Under the pieces are notes generated by a model. That model did no database searches and was not told where the DNA came from. It saw only the letters and a program-made list of their open reading frames with translations. A stretch of DNA of 64,000 nucleotides. Source: Pseudomonas sp. Choline-02u-1. GTDB lineage: Bacteria > Pseudomonadota > Gammaproteobacteria > Pseudomonadales > Pseudomonadaceae. The DNA lies in NCBI RefSeq assembly GCF_002836515.1, contig NZ_PJBC01000061.1, forward strand, positions 186,001-250,000, read 5' to 3'. Below are positions 53,479 through 63,526 of this stretch, piece by piece; position 1 is the first letter of the stretch; every line of letters begins with the position of its first letter. Position numbers and translations under genes: made by a program.

Positions 53479-54105
53479 ATGCAAGCGATCAAACTCTACA
53501 ACTTCCCACGTTCCGGCCACGCCCACCGCGTCGAGTTGATGCTGTCGCTGCTGCAACTGCCGACCGAGCTGATCTTCGTCGACCTGGCCAAGGGCGAGCA
53601 CAAGCAGCCGCAGTACCTGGCGATCAACAGCTTCGGCCAAGTGCCGGCGATTGATGACAACGGCGTGGTGCTGGCCGATTCCAACGCGATTCTGGTGTAT
53701 CTGGCGCAGAAATATGGCAACGGTCGCTGGCTACCAACCGACCCGGTGGGCGCGGCGCATGTGCAGCGCTGGTTGTCGGCAGCGGCGGGACCGATTGCGT
53801 TTGGCCCAGCAGCGGCACGCCTGATCACCGTGTTTGGCGCGCAACTGAATGCCGAGGAAGTCATTGGCCGTGCGCATAACCTGCTCAAGGTCATGGAGCT
53901 GGAGTTGGGCAAAACGGCGTATCTGGCGGGCGAGGAGCCAAGCATCGCTGACGTGTCTGCCTACAGTTACATTGCGCATGCACCGGAGGGCAATGTCTCG
54001 CTGGATGACTATGCCAACGTTCGCGCCTGGCTGGCGCGGATCGAAGCCTTGCCCGGTTTTGTCGCGATGCCGCGTACCGTCGCGGGTTTGCAGAAAACCG
54101 CGTGA
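53479..54105 (+). CDS. Glutathione S-transferase
   Basis: 208 aa. Thioredoxin-like N-terminal domain (IKLYNFPRSGHAHRVELML; QVPAIDDNGVVLADSNAILVYLA with the cis-Pro and SNA glutathione site) and helical C-terminal domain with PSIADVSAYSYIAHAPEG. The enzyme conjugates glutathione to electrophiles in the cytoplasm; substrate unknown. 104 bp after the LysR gene. Confidence 0.9.
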   Translation: MQAIKLYNFPRSGHAHRVELMLSLLQLPTELIFVDLAKGEHKQPQYLAINSFGQVPAIDDNGVVLADSNAILVYLAQKYGNGRWLPTDPVGAAHVQRWLSAAAGPIAFGPAAARLITVFGAQLNAEEVIGRAHNLLKVMELELGKTAYLAGEEPSIADVSAYSYIAHAPEGNVSLDDYANVRAWLARIEALPGFVAMPRTVAGLQKTA

Positions 54106-54115
54106 TTTCCTGCAC

Positions 54116-55246
54116 TCAAGCGTAGGACAGAGCCTTTTCAGCCAGCAGTTCCTGATACAGCTCTGTCCACTTGCGGCCCATCTCATCGGCGGTGAACAAC
54201 TGCCGGTAACGCGCTTCGGCTTTGACACCCATTTCGGCGGCACGCGCAGGGTTTTCCCATAGCGTACGCATGGCTTCACGAAAGGCCTGTGGATTGCTCG
54301 GAGGTACCACCAGCCCGGTTTCGTTGTGAATATTGATGAAACTGGTGCCGGTACCGATTTCGCTGGAGATCATCGGTTTGCCGTACATCGCGCCTTCGAG
54401 CAACGAAATCCCAAAGGCCTCCGAACGCAGGTGCGAAGGGAAGACGATGGCGTAGCTCAATTGCAGCAACGCGACCTTGTCCTCGTCACTCAGTCGTCCA
54501 AGGAAATGGATATTGCGCAGGCCCAGCTCAGCGGCCTGTGCATGCAGTTCCTGCTCCAGCGGCCCGGCACCGACGATCACCACGGGATAATCGACGTCTT
54601 TGAGTGCATCGAGCAGGATGTGCAGCCCCTTGTAATAACGCATCACCCCGACGAAAAGAAAAAACTTATCTCCAAGCTGTTGGCGCCAGCGGTTCATCCG
54701 TTCGCTATCGGGCTGTGGATAACCTGCCTTGTTCAAACCGTAAGGAATAACCCGTGTCTTGTGTTGAAACTGCTGCAGTACATCGCTGGTGTGCAGATAG
54801 TTGGGCGAGGCGGCGACGATACGGTCCGCGTTGGCGAGGAAGCGATTCATCAGCGGCCGATAGAGCTTGAGCAAATGCTTCTGGCGAATGATGTCCGAGT
54901 GATAGGTGACCACGCTCGGCTTGTTCACGGCGCTGGCGAAATGCACCAGGTCCATGAACGGCCACGGGAAGTGATAGTTGATCACGTCGGCCTCGGCGGC
55001 CAGCTCGCGGAACTGCTTGAACACACTCCATGAAAACCCGGTCGAGGCAAACTGGATATCCAGCTTCGCCCGATACACCTGGTGTTGACCGAGTTGCACC
55101 ACCGGCGGGGTCGGGTCTGCACTGAGGGTCAGCACCTGTGCATCGATGCCGTGCTGGGCACCGCTCTCGCACAACTGGAAGATGACTTGTTCGATGCCGC
55201 CGACCGAATCGGGCAGGTATGTCTTGAAGAAATGAAGAACGCGCAT
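54116..55246 (-). CDS. wbpZ: D-rhamnan glycosyltransferase WbpZ
   Basis: 376 aa, GT4/GT-B fold: N-terminal glycine-rich segment DSVGGIEQVIFQL, C-terminal FVGVMRYYKGLHILLDAL and the E-x7-E type site SEAFGISLLEGAMYGKP. In P. aeruginosa WbpZ adds the first D-rhamnose to the undecaprenol-linked GlcNAc primer. It is the last gene of the cluster; its ATG follows the wbpY stop immediately. GC content is high and uniform across the cluster. Confidence 0.87.
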   Translation of the reverse strand: MRVLHFFKTYLPDSVGGIEQVIFQLCESGAQHGIDAQVLTLSADPTPPVVQLGQHQVYRAKLDIQFASTGFSWSVFKQFRELAAEADVINYHFPWPFMDLVHFASAVNKPSVVTYHSDIIRQKHLLKLYRPLMNRFLANADRIVAASPNYLHTSDVLQQFQHKTRVIPYGLNKAGYPQPDSERMNRWRQQLGDKFFLFVGVMRYYKGLHILLDALKDVDYPVVIVGAGPLEQELHAQAAELGLRNIHFLGRLSDEDKVALLQLSYAIVFPSHLRSEAFGISLLEGAMYGKPMISSEIGTGTSFINIHNETGLVVPPSNPQAFREAMRTLWENPARAAEMGVKAEARYRQLFTADEMGRKWTELYQELLAEKALSYA

Positions 55247-56377
55247 TCAACCTCCCATGGCCTGGCGGTAGGCACCGGCCGTAGCCTGTGCACAACGCTT
55301 CCAGGTAAAAAGCCTCGCCTGCTGCAATCCTGCTTCGCGGCAGGCCTGCCAATGCGGCGAGTCGTCAATCAAGCGGCTCATTGCGTCACGCAGGCCCTCG
55401 GCATCGTCCGCTTCAATATAGTTGCCAGCCGCGCCGGCCACTTCCGGCATCGCCGAAGAGCGAGTCGTCACCACCGGCGTGCCACTGGCCATGGCTTCCA
55501 GCACCGGCAAGCCAAAACCCTCATACAGCGATGGAAATATCAGCGCCCGGGCGCCGGCCAGCAGTTGCGCCAATTGCTCATCGGGCAGATAGCCGAGCAG
55601 ACACACATGGCCGCTGGCCAACGCCTGGCGCAATGGTTCGTTGAACTGCTCGCGCTGCCAGCCGGCCATGCCCGCGATCAACAAGGGAAATCGCTGGCGT
55701 ACGGCGTCGGGTAGCAGGGCGTGGGCCTGCAATGCCAGGCTCAGGTTCTTGCGCGGCTCAAGGGTGCCGACGCAGAGGAAATATTCCCGTGTCTGAACGG
55801 CGTGGGCCTTGAGCACACTGTCGATTTCCTCGGTTTGCCGAGGACGGAAACGTTCGGCCACGCCTAGCGGCGCCACCACAAATCGCTGCGCAGGAAGATT
55901 GAAAAAAGCCTGGGCCTCGTCAGCGATGGCCTGTGAGTCGGTCAGAATGATTCGCGCCTGTGCCACGCCTGCGGCCAGACGGCGTTCGATTTCCCTCAGC
56001 CGTGCCGGCGGCTGGGTTTGCGGGAAATGCAGGTGCGTCAGGTCATGCAGGGTGATCACGGTCGGGCCGTCGAAGGCCAGCGGCCACAGGCTCGGTTCGT
56101 GATAGAGGTCGATCCCTTGCGCGCGCCCCTGATCGAAGCGTTTCTGCTCCAGCCAGCGCCGTGCCTGATAAGCCCCGGGTATCTGCCGCAACAATGGCGT
56201 CATGCGCGAATAGCCGGGCATGGCAGCATCCGGCACAACGCAACTCCAGCCCCAGCCGTGAAACAGGCTTATGTCCACATCCGATTCGCCACGCAAGGCG
56301 TTGACCAGCTCGGCGACGTAATGGCCGATGCCGGTGCGCGGTGCTTGCAGGATGCGAGCGTTAAGAGCAATGCGCAT
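55247..56377 (-). CDS. wbpY: D-rhamnan glycosyltransferase WbpY
   Basis: 376 aa, GT4 family: ARILQAPRTGIGHYVAELV, CVGTLEPRKNLSLALQAH, and FPSLYEGFGLPVLEAMASGTP. WbpY is an alpha-1,3-rhamnosyltransferase that extends the A-band chain. ATG at 56377 begins MRIALNARIL, the family start, overlapping wbpX by 17 bp; the longer frame lies inside wbpX. Confidence 0.87.
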   Translation of the reverse strand: MRIALNARILQAPRTGIGHYVAELVNALRGESDVDISLFHGWGWSCVVPDAAMPGYSRMTPLLRQIPGAYQARRWLEQKRFDQGRAQGIDLYHEPSLWPLAFDGPTVITLHDLTHLHFPQTQPPARLREIERRLAAGVAQARIILTDSQAIADEAQAFFNLPAQRFVVAPLGVAERFRPRQTEEIDSVLKAHAVQTREYFLCVGTLEPRKNLSLALQAHALLPDAVRQRFPLLIAGMAGWQREQFNEPLRQALASGHVCLLGYLPDEQLAQLLAGARALIFPSLYEGFGLPVLEAMASGTPVVTTRSSAMPEVAGAAGNYIEADDAEGLRDAMSRLIDDSPHWQACREAGLQQARLFTWKRCAQATAGAYRQAMGG

Positions 56378-57737
56378 GCTGATGTTCCGGAGCCGGCAGC
56401 GAAGCATTGAGGTTGCGCACAATACGCTCGACCAGTTGCGCGCTCGCCTCACGCCAGCTCAGCCAGCGCCAGTGTTCAAGGCTCAGCGGTGCCGGAAAAG
56501 CGCCGGAGCGCTCCATTCCGATCACCAGGTCAGTCAGCGACTGCGGATTGGTCAAATCGAAGTAGGCCATGTACTCACCACCAATTTCGCGGAACACCGG
56601 AATGTCGGAGGCCATTGCCGGTAACCCTCGTTGCATGGCTTCTACCAGTGGCAGACCGAAGCCTTCGACATGGGACGGAAACACCAGCGCCGTAGCGTGG
56701 GAGTAGGCGTATTCGAGGCTTTTGTCGGACAGTGTGTTGTACATGAACAAACGCCGGTTCAGTTCGGGGTGTTGGCGGATGCGATCGATCAGTGCCTCAC
56801 ACTTCCAGCCAATCTTGCCGACTATGCACAACCGGGCTGGCGAGCCGACGGACCAGGCGCGTTCGAACGCATCAAGCAAATAGGCGTGGTTCTTGCGCGG
56901 CTCGATGGTGCTGACCATCAGAAACACTGGTTCAGGGGTTATGAACAGCTGCAGCAAGCCGCGGTCGACTTCCGCCTCGGCTTCGCTCAGGTCCAGCTCG
57001 GAGCCCAGATGGAAGTAATCGAACCAGCGTTGGTCGACCTGATGCGAGCCGATGCGGCGCTGCATTTCCTCATGCACCTGATCGCGGATCGTCGCCGAGA
57101 TCGCTACATAGCCATCGGCCGTGCGCGCGATCCAGTCAAACCAGTCGTTGAACACCTTGACCAGACCGGCATCGCAAAACTGTGGATGGGTCAGCGGGAT
57201 CAAATCGTAGATAACCGAAACGATACCCACCCCGTCACGCTTGAGTTGTTCGGCGAGGGGGAAAAAGTTCGCGTGCCACGATGAGTCCAGCAGCACCAGT
57301 TGATCACCCGCCCGGTGGGCCAGCGGCACGCAGCGCTCAGGAATGTGTTTGCCCCGCAGCGCGCGTTCAAACAGGCGCATCGGCAGACTGAAACAGCCAA
57401 ACGCGGTTAGCCTGCAGCCGATATACAGCACCCGTCGGGTGAAATGCGAGCGGTTGAACGGCCAGCGCCGTTCCAGTGCGCGGTGACGTAACCAGAAGGC
57501 GTTGGCCCACTCCTCGAGTTTCACCCTTACGCCGATCATGTCGAGCTTGAGCGACTTGATTGGCGCCAGGCTTTTTACCTGGTAGAGAGCACCCTCGATC
57601 ATCACTACCGGGATGCATTCAATGCTTTCATCGGCGCTCGGCAGTTGCTGGATGACGTTGCGCACTACGCGTTGAATGCCCGAATTGGCGGCAGGGTGCT
57701 CGAAAACATAGGTGCATTCCACCAACAAGCGGGTCAT
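56361..57737 (-). CDS. wbpX: D-rhamnan glycosyltransferase WbpX
   Basis: 458 aa, GT4: NSGIQRVVRNVI near the start, then VSTIEPRKNHAYLLDAFERA and FPSHVEGFGLPLVEAMQRGLP. WbpX adds alpha-1,2-linked D-rhamnose alternating with WbpY. ATG at 57737 begins MTRLLVECTYVFEHP and overlaps the wzt stop; the longer frame upstream lies inside wzt. Length fits the P. aeruginosa protein (about 460). Confidence 0.87.
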   Translation of the reverse strand: MTRLLVECTYVFEHPAANSGIQRVVRNVIQQLPSADESIECIPVVMIEGALYQVKSLAPIKSLKLDMIGVRVKLEEWANAFWLRHRALERRWPFNRSHFTRRVLYIGCRLTAFGCFSLPMRLFERALRGKHIPERCVPLAHRAGDQLVLLDSSWHANFFPLAEQLKRDGVGIVSVIYDLIPLTHPQFCDAGLVKVFNDWFDWIARTADGYVAISATIRDQVHEEMQRRIGSHQVDQRWFDYFHLGSELDLSEAEAEVDRGLLQLFITPEPVFLMVSTIEPRKNHAYLLDAFERAWSVGSPARLCIVGKIGWKCEALIDRIRQHPELNRRLFMYNTLSDKSLEYAYSHATALVFPSHVEGFGLPLVEAMQRGLPAMASDIPVFREIGGEYMAYFDLTNPQSLTDLVIGMERSGAFPAPLSLEHWRWLSWREASAQLVERIVRNLNASLPAPEHQHAHCS

Positions 57738-58999
57738 GGCAAGCTCTCCGTGTCGGTCAACTGGGCGAGGGGCGCGCTGCTGCGGGTAATGTCGGTCTGC
57801 GCCTGCAACCAGGAGCAGCCGACGAAGTCTTCCTGGCGATTGTTGATCACGTGGAAAATCAAACCGTAGTCGCGCCACTCGAAGTTGCGGTCCAGATGCG
57901 AGTCCAGCCGGGACAGACTCAAGGCGACCGAGTAGCTGCCCTTGCCCAGTCGCATGTCAAAGGCGAAACGGAAAGTTATTCGCTCGCCCGCGCTGAGGTC
58001 GGTCACCGCTTTGTCCAGACGATGGGTATTGATGCCGTAAATCGCTTGTCCCAGGCGATCCTTGATCATGAAGCCAAGAATAAGCCGCTCGATGTCCTGG
58101 CGGATTTCAGTCTGTACTTCCAAGACCACCGGCTGACCGACCTCAGCGACCTCAAGGCTGCGGCCCTGTGCGTCGAGCAGGCGAACGTTGAGAATGCCCG
58201 CTTCGCCGGTGCCGGAAATCGTCTGCACCTGGCCATTGGCAAGCATCTCTTGCCGTACGATCTGGCCCTCACGCTGGGCGAGCATGGCGTTGTAGTAGTC
58301 CATGACTTCTTCGGGTTTGCCACGCATGGCCAGGCGGCCATTCTCCAGGAGGATGGCGCTGTCGCAGATTGACTGAATGGCTGAGCGGTCATGGGAAACG
58401 ATCAGCAGGGTGGTGCCCGCCTTGCGGAAGCTGCGGATGCGCTCGAAGCTCTTGTGCTGGAAATAGGCGTCGCCGACCGACAGCGCCTCGTCGACGATCA
58501 GGATATCCGGGCGGCGCGAGGTAGCGACGCTGAATGCCAGGCGCATCTGCATGCCGCTGGAATACGTACGCACCGGATGATCGATGGCCTCGCCGATCTC
58601 GGCAAAGCCTTCGATTTGCGGCATCAGCGCGTCGATCTCTTCGACCTGCATTCCCAGCAGTTGCCCGGCCATGACGGCGTTCTGGCGACCGGTAAAGTCC
58701 GGGTGAAAACCCATGCCCAATTCCAGCAGCGCGGCCACCCGGCCCTGCAGATGGATGTGTCCGCAAGTCGGTTGGGTAGTGCCGGTGATCATCTTGAGCA
58801 AGGTGCTTTTGCCCGCGCCGTTGACGCCGACGATACCCACGGCTTCACCGGGCTGGATTTCGAAGTCGACATCACGCAGCACCCAATGCAAGTCATGCCG
58901 AGCGCGGGAGAACGGCACCAGCCATTCGAGCAAGCGGCTCCAGCGGTTCGGGTATTGCTTGTAGGCTTTGGCCAGGCCGGTGACGCGTATGTGTCCCAT
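57734..58999 (-). CDS. wzt: A-band polysaccharide ABC transporter ATPase Wzt
   Basis: 421 aa. Walker A GVNGAGKSTLLKMI (about 57-70), signature YSSGMQMRLAF and Walker B ILIVDEALS. The C-terminal extension from about 245 is a beta-rich carbohydrate-binding domain that recognises the finished chain end in such exporters. With Wzm it moves the polymer across the inner membrane. Overlaps wzm by 1 bp. Confidence 0.93.
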   Translation of the reverse strand: MGHIRVTGLAKAYKQYPNRWSRLLEWLVPFSRARHDLHWVLRDVDFEIQPGEAVGIVGVNGAGKSTLLKMITGTTQPTCGHIHLQGRVAALLELGMGFHPDFTGRQNAVMAGQLLGMQVEEIDALMPQIEGFAEIGEAIDHPVRTYSSGMQMRLAFSVATSRRPDILIVDEALSVGDAYFQHKSFERIRSFRKAGTTLLIVSHDRSAIQSICDSAILLENGRLAMRGKPEEVMDYYNAMLAQREGQIVRQEMLANGQVQTISGTGEAGILNVRLLDAQGRSLEVAEVGQPVVLEVQTEIRQDIERLILGFMIKDRLGQAIYGINTHRLDKAVTDLSAGERITFRFAFDMRLGKGSYSVALSLSRLDSHLDRNFEWRDYGLIFHVINNRQEDFVGCSWLQAQTDITRSSAPLAQLTDTESLP

Positions 59000-59796
59000 C
59001 AGAGTTCGTCCACCATTTCACCGACTCGCTGGCGGAACAGGCGTAGCGCCATGGCGCAGAGCAACAGTCCGATGATCAGTAACGGCAGCAGGGCAGGCCA
59101 GTGCGGCCATTGATTGTAGAGGAAGACGTTCTGATAGCTGGTCATCAGCGCGGTCATCGGGTTGAAACTGATGATGTGCTGAATGCCCGGTGGCAGGATC
59201 GACAATGGATAAACGATGGGCGTGAGCCAGAACCAGAACTGCAGGCAGATACCGAACATTTGCCCGACATCGCGAAAGAAAACATTGAGCATGCCCAGCA
59301 ACATCCCCAGTCCGGCGGCGAAAATCACCTGCACGACCAGCAGCGGTATCAGCGCCAGCAGGGCCATGCCGGGCAGGCGGCCGCTGACCAGAAGGAAGCC
59401 GAAGAACAGGCCGAGAATGATTGCAAAGTTGATCCCGGCGTTGAGCAGAGTGATTACCGGCAAGCAGATGCGCGGGAAACTGAGTTTCTTCAGCAGGTTG
59501 GCATTTTCCAGAAACATGGTCTGGCTGCGTGTGGTGATTTCCGCGAACAGACCCCAGGTCAGCAAACCGGCGCACAGGTAGACGCTATAAGCCAGACCAT
59601 CCTCCACGCCCGGCAGGCGAGCGCGCATGATCTGCGAAAAAATTACCGTATAGACAACGATCATCGACAGCGGGTTGAGCACCGTCCACAGCGCGCCGAA
59701 CAGCGAGTTGCGATATCGCGACTGGAACTCGCGTTTGACGCTGCCGAGGATGAATCCCCGGTAGCTGCGCATTGAGCGGTACAAAGAAAGCAGCAT
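58999..59796 (-). CDS. wzm: A-band polysaccharide ABC transporter permease Wzm
   Basis: 265 aa, ABC-2 permease with six membrane helices. The start VKREFQSRYRNSLFGALWTV is the amphipathic N-terminus of the O-antigen exporter family. It forms the channel for Wzt. The ATG at 59796 is one base before the wbpW stop codon. Confidence 0.93.
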   Translation of the reverse strand: MLLSLYRSMRSYRGFILGSVKREFQSRYRNSLFGALWTVLNPLSMIVVYTVIFSQIMRARLPGVEDGLAYSVYLCAGLLTWGLFAEITTRSQTMFLENANLLKKLSFPRICLPVITLLNAGINFAIILGLFFGFLLVSGRLPGMALLALIPLLVVQVIFAAGLGMLLGMLNVFFRDVGQMFGICLQFWFWLTPIVYPLSILPPGIQHIISFNPMTALMTSYQNVFLYNQWPHWPALLPLLIIGLLLCAMALRLFRQRVGEMVDEL

Positions 59797-61239
59797 TCAG
59801 ACCGTCCTGCCGTATTGATCTTCGAAGCGAACGATATCGTCCTCGCCCAGGTACTCGCCGCTCTGCACTTCGATGATCACCAGATCGATCACCCCGGGAT
59901 TTTCCAGGCGATGGCGGTGACCGGCAGCAATGAATGTCGATTCGTTCTTGGCGACCAGCGTGGTGCCGGAACCGTTGTTGGTGACCTTGGCCATGCCTTC
60001 GACCACCACCCAGTGCTCGTTGCGGTGATGGTGCATCTGCAGCGACAGCTTGCCACCGGGTTTGACCACAATGCGCTTGATCTTGAAACGCGGGCCTTCT
60101 TCCAGAACGGTGTAGGTGCCCCACGGTCGGCTCACCGTGCGATGCAGGCGATAGGCCTCGTGGGACTTGTCCTTGAGCTGTTTCGCCACGCGGCGGACAT
60201 CCTGAGCGCGGTCGGCATGCGCGACTAATACGGCGTCGGCGGTGTCGACAATGATCAGGTTATCCACCCCCACGGTCGCTACCAGCCGGCCTTCGCTATG
60301 CACGAAGTTGTGGTGGCTGTCGATGAAGATGGCTTCGCCGCTGGCGCGGTTGTTGTCGGCGTCGGCGGGAATCAGCGCTGCGACCGCGTTCCACGAACCG
60401 ATGTCGCTCCAGTCGAAACCGGCGGGCACCACAACGACTTTTTCCGAGCGCTCCATCAGCGCGTAGTCGATGGAGATGTCGGTGATTTCGGCAAACAGCG
60501 TCGGCGACAACTCCTGTTGCAGGCAGCCAACCGTTTCGACCGGTGCGCTGGCAGCCATGCAGGCGCGGGTCTGTTCCAGCAACTCGGGGGCGTGCAGTTG
60601 CAGCTCGGCGAGGAGGGTCGCGGTGGTGAAGCAGAACATCCCCGAATTCCACAGGAAGTTGCCGCTTTCCAGGTAATGCGTGGCGGTTTGCAGGTCGGGT
60701 TTCTCGACAAAGCGCTGCACCTTGGCCGCGCCTCTGGCATCCAGCGGCGCACCGGTTTCGATGTAGCCGAAGCCGGTTTCCGGGGCGGTCGGAACCACGC
60801 CGAAGGTCACCAGATAACCATCCTTCGCCAGATTGACTGCGTGCTCGACCGCACTTTTCAGGGCGTCCTGATTGACGATCAGATGATCCGCCGGCATCAC
60901 CACCATGATTGCGTCGTCGCCATGCAGTGCCTGCAACGACAGCGCTGCTGCCGCGATCGCCGGTGCGGTATTGCGCCCGCTCGGCTCAAGCAAAAAGTGC
61001 CCGCGATGGCGTGACACCCGGGCTGCGCAGTAGTGGTCCTTGCTCTGGAAGTAGTACTCGCGATTGGTCACCGTGACGATGTCGCCCCAGCCATCGAGCA
61101 ACGCTGCCGCGCGCTGGTAGGTCTTGGCCAGCAACGACTGGCCATCGGGCAGGGTCATGAACGGCTTGGGGTGGCCCTCGCGGGACACCGGCCACAAACG
61201 GGTGCCGGCACCGCCGGACAGAATCACGGGGATGAGCAT
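59797..61239 (-). CDS. wbpW: Bifunctional mannose-1-phosphate guanylyltransferase / phosphomannose isomerase WbpW
   Basis: 480 aa. Nucleotidyltransferase signature ILSGGAGTRLWPVSRE near the N-terminus, FVEKPDL in the middle; cupin-type isomerase domain at the C-terminus (QMHHHRNEHWVVVEG, about 390-410) with metal-binding His. It makes GDP-D-mannose from fructose-6-phosphate via Man-6-P and Man-1-P, feeding Gmd. Length is that of the type II PMI-GMP family (about 480). Confidence 0.92.
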   Translation of the reverse strand: MLIPVILSGGAGTRLWPVSREGHPKPFMTLPDGQSLLAKTYQRAAALLDGWGDIVTVTNREYYFQSKDHYCAARVSRHRGHFLLEPSGRNTAPAIAAAALSLQALHGDDAIMVVMPADHLIVNQDALKSAVEHAVNLAKDGYLVTFGVVPTAPETGFGYIETGAPLDARGAAKVQRFVEKPDLQTATHYLESGNFLWNSGMFCFTTATLLAELQLHAPELLEQTRACMAASAPVETVGCLQQELSPTLFAEITDISIDYALMERSEKVVVVPAGFDWSDIGSWNAVAALIPADADNNRASGEAIFIDSHHNFVHSEGRLVATVGVDNLIIVDTADAVLVAHADRAQDVRRVAKQLKDKSHEAYRLHRTVSRPWGTYTVLEEGPRFKIKRIVVKPGGKLSLQMHHHRNEHWVVVEGMAKVTNNGSGTTLVAKNESTFIAAGHRHRLENPGVIDLVIIEVQSGEYLGEDDIVRFEDQYGRTV

Positions 61240-61242
61240 GGC

Positions 61243-62214
61243 CTACTCCTTGGCAACGCGTTTCATGTCCGCATCCATCATCATGCGGATCAGGCTGTCC
61301 AGGTCGGTTTTCGGTTTCCAGCCCAGCACGCGCTGGGCCTTGGCCGGGTTGCCGAGCAACACTTCGACTTCGGCCGGGCGAAAGAACGCGGGGTCGATCT
61401 TCACGTAATCACGGTAGTTGAGGCCGACGTGATCGAAGGCGATGCGGCACATTTCGCGCACCGTGGTGGTTACGCCCGTGGCGACCACGAAGTCGTCCGG
61501 TTTGTCCTGTTGCAGCATCAGCCACATGGCTTCGACGTAATCGCCGGCAAACCCCCAGTCACGTTTGGCGTCAATGTTGCCCAGGGCCAGCTCCTGCTGT
61601 TTGCCCTGCTTGATGCGTGCGGCGGCATCAGTGACCTTGCGGGTGACGAACTCGATGCCGCGCAGCGGTGATTCATGGTTGAAGAGGATGCCGCTGCTGG
61701 CGTGCAGGTTGAAGCTTTCACGGTAGTTGACGGTGATCCAGTGGCCGTAGAGCTTGGCCACGCCGTAAGGGCTGCGCGGGTAGAACGGCGTGTTCTCGTC
61801 CTGCTGTTCAGCCTGGATCAGACCGAACATTTCGCTGGTCGAGGCCTGATAGAAACGCGTGTGCGGGCTGAACTGGCGGATCGCTTCGAGCAGGTGCGTC
61901 ACGCCCAGTCCATCGACGATGCCGGTGGTGACCGGTTGATCCCACGAAGCGGCGACAAAACTCTGTGCGGCGAGGTTATAGACTTCATCCGGTGCCGATT
62001 TGATTACCGCACGCTGCACCGAGCAGGCATCGGCCATGTCGCCGTCCAGATAGACGATATCGGCTTCGATACCCATCTCGCGCAGGCGCCAGCGTGAATC
62101 GCTGCTGCGTCGGGCGACGAGGCCATGAACCTTGTAACCCTTGTCCAGCAGCAGTTTGGCCAGATAGGCGCCGTCCTGGCCCGTGATCCCGGTAATCAGT
62201 GCACTCTTTGTCAT
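61243..62214 (-). CDS. gmd: GDP-mannose 4,6-dehydratase
   Basis: 323 aa SDR enzyme: GITGQDGAYLAKLL NADP loop at 8-21, SFVAASWDQP, and YGVAKLYGHW with the catalytic Tyr-x3-Lys. It dehydrates GDP-D-mannose to GDP-4-keto-6-deoxymannose, used by Rmd. ATG at 62214 overlaps the rmd stop by 4 bp. The open frame continues far upstream into rmd but is not coding there. Confidence 0.94.
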   Translation of the reverse strand: MTKSALITGITGQDGAYLAKLLLDKGYKVHGLVARRSSDSRWRLREMGIEADIVYLDGDMADACSVQRAVIKSAPDEVYNLAAQSFVAASWDQPVTTGIVDGLGVTHLLEAIRQFSPHTRFYQASTSEMFGLIQAEQQDENTPFYPRSPYGVAKLYGHWITVNYRESFNLHASSGILFNHESPLRGIEFVTRKVTDAAARIKQGKQQELALGNIDAKRDWGFAGDYVEAMWLMLQQDKPDDFVVATGVTTTVREMCRIAFDHVGLNYRDYVKIDPAFFRPAEVEVLLGNPAKAQRVLGWKPKTDLDSLIRMMMDADMKRVAKE

Positions 62215-63125
62215 TCTTGGCGTACTCGCATCTCCCAGTCGGACAGGATCGCCCGCAGGGATTGTTGTGTGGTGGTGGCGGGCGCCCATCCTGTGGCGTT
62301 GGCCAGTTTGGCGTGGCTGCCGCAGACGCGCCGCTGGTCGGCGCGACGCATGCGCGCCGGATCCTGCACCAGCTCTACGTCGACTTCGGCCAGATCGGCC
62401 AATTGTTCGATCAGGCTGCGAATGCTTTGCTCGCGGCCCGAGCAGATGTTGTAGACCTGCCCCGGTGTGCCGTTTTCCAGCAGTGCGAAGTAGGCGCCAA
62501 TTACGTCGCTGACATCGAGAAAATCCCGTGTCACGTCGATATCGCCGACTTGCAGTTGCGGCGCTTGCAAGCCCTGTTTGATGCGGCAGATCTGCCGGGC
62601 AGCGCTGGCGATGACGAAGCTGTCTTTCTGCGCGGTGCCGATGTGATTGAACGGACGCGCAACCAGCACCGGCCAGCTTTCGCTCAGGCCCCATTGCAAG
62701 CTGAGGAACTCTGCCGAGAGTTTGCTCACTGCATACGGATTGCGCGGCAGCGGCGGTTGCTGCTCGGTGATTGGCAAATCCTGTTCGCCGACCTGGCCAT
62801 AGACGTCGCCGGAGCTGACATACAGGAAAGTGCCGGCAAAGCCGCGAGCCTTGAGCGCCTGCAACAGGTTTAGTGTGCCGAAGAGATTGATGTCGAGGGT
62901 GCGGGCCGGGTCACGAAAGGCTTCCGGCACGAAGGTCTGGCCGGCCAGATGAATGACCGCATCGGGCAATTCCGGCCAGAGATCGGTGAGGCTGTCGGCG
63001 TCTGTGAGGTCGTAGGACGAAACGGCAGGCAGCAGCGCCCACGACGAACCCGGCGCAGCCAGACGAGACTGAATGTGTTGTCCCACGAAGCCGTTGAGGC
63101 CCGTGACGAACAGACGTTTTTTCAA
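62211..63125 (-). CDS. rmd: GDP-6-deoxy-D-mannose reductase (GDP-D-rhamnose forming)
   Basis: 304 aa SDR: GLNGFVGQHIQSRL at the start, VYGQVGEQDLPITEQ, and YAVSKLSAEFL with Tyr-x3-Lys. It reduces the Gmd product to GDP-D-rhamnose, the A-band monomer. It is the first gene of the eight-gene cluster, so the promoter is in 63126-63526. Confidence 0.93.
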   Translation of the reverse strand: MKKRLFVTGLNGFVGQHIQSRLAAPGSSWALLPAVSSYDLTDADSLTDLWPELPDAVIHLAGQTFVPEAFRDPARTLDINLFGTLNLLQALKARGFAGTFLYVSSGDVYGQVGEQDLPITEQQPPLPRNPYAVSKLSAEFLSLQWGLSESWPVLVARPFNHIGTAQKDSFVIASAARQICRIKQGLQAPQLQVGDIDVTRDFLDVSDVIGAYFALLENGTPGQVYNICSGREQSIRSLIEQLADLAEVDVELVQDPARMRRADQRRVCGSHAKLANATGWAPATTTQQSLRAILSDWEMRVRQE

Positions 63126-63526
63126 ACAGCGACCCCTTGGTCATGACTTGCGCCGCTTTTCCACAGGCTTTAAGGAGAGGTCTGTCAGACCGCAGGAAAA
63201 GCCTGAAAAACTATGGGCGAAGTCCGTTGTTGTAGTTATTTGCGCTCAATCTGGGCCAATTGCACGGCAATTTCAACAGGGCAAACCGTGACTGGTCAGT
63301 TCTCGTCAGCGTAGCCGGATTTATTCTTGGCGGGCGGTTCCCGGAGCCGCAATGGATGTGTTTAGAATGGCGCTCGTCGCCCTCCCAGGGTTTGCCCGGG
63401 GGCATCGCGCAGCGGGGGACGCCGACCACTAAAACAAGAACGAAGACGTGTCTGGGGAGACTGACCCATCAGTGCCCGGCCGTCATAGCATGAAGTAGCC
63501 GGGATGGCGCTTCATCGTGGGATGCC
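63126..63526. other. Divergent promoter region between rmd and the glycosyltransferase gene
   Basis: 401 bp without a supported gene. On the plus strand a TTGCCC...GGAGCC-like AT-poor stretch is followed by TTTAGAATGG near 63360; on the minus strand no clear consensus promoter is visible to me. No long repeat or JUMPstart-like motif is seen. Confidence 0.4.
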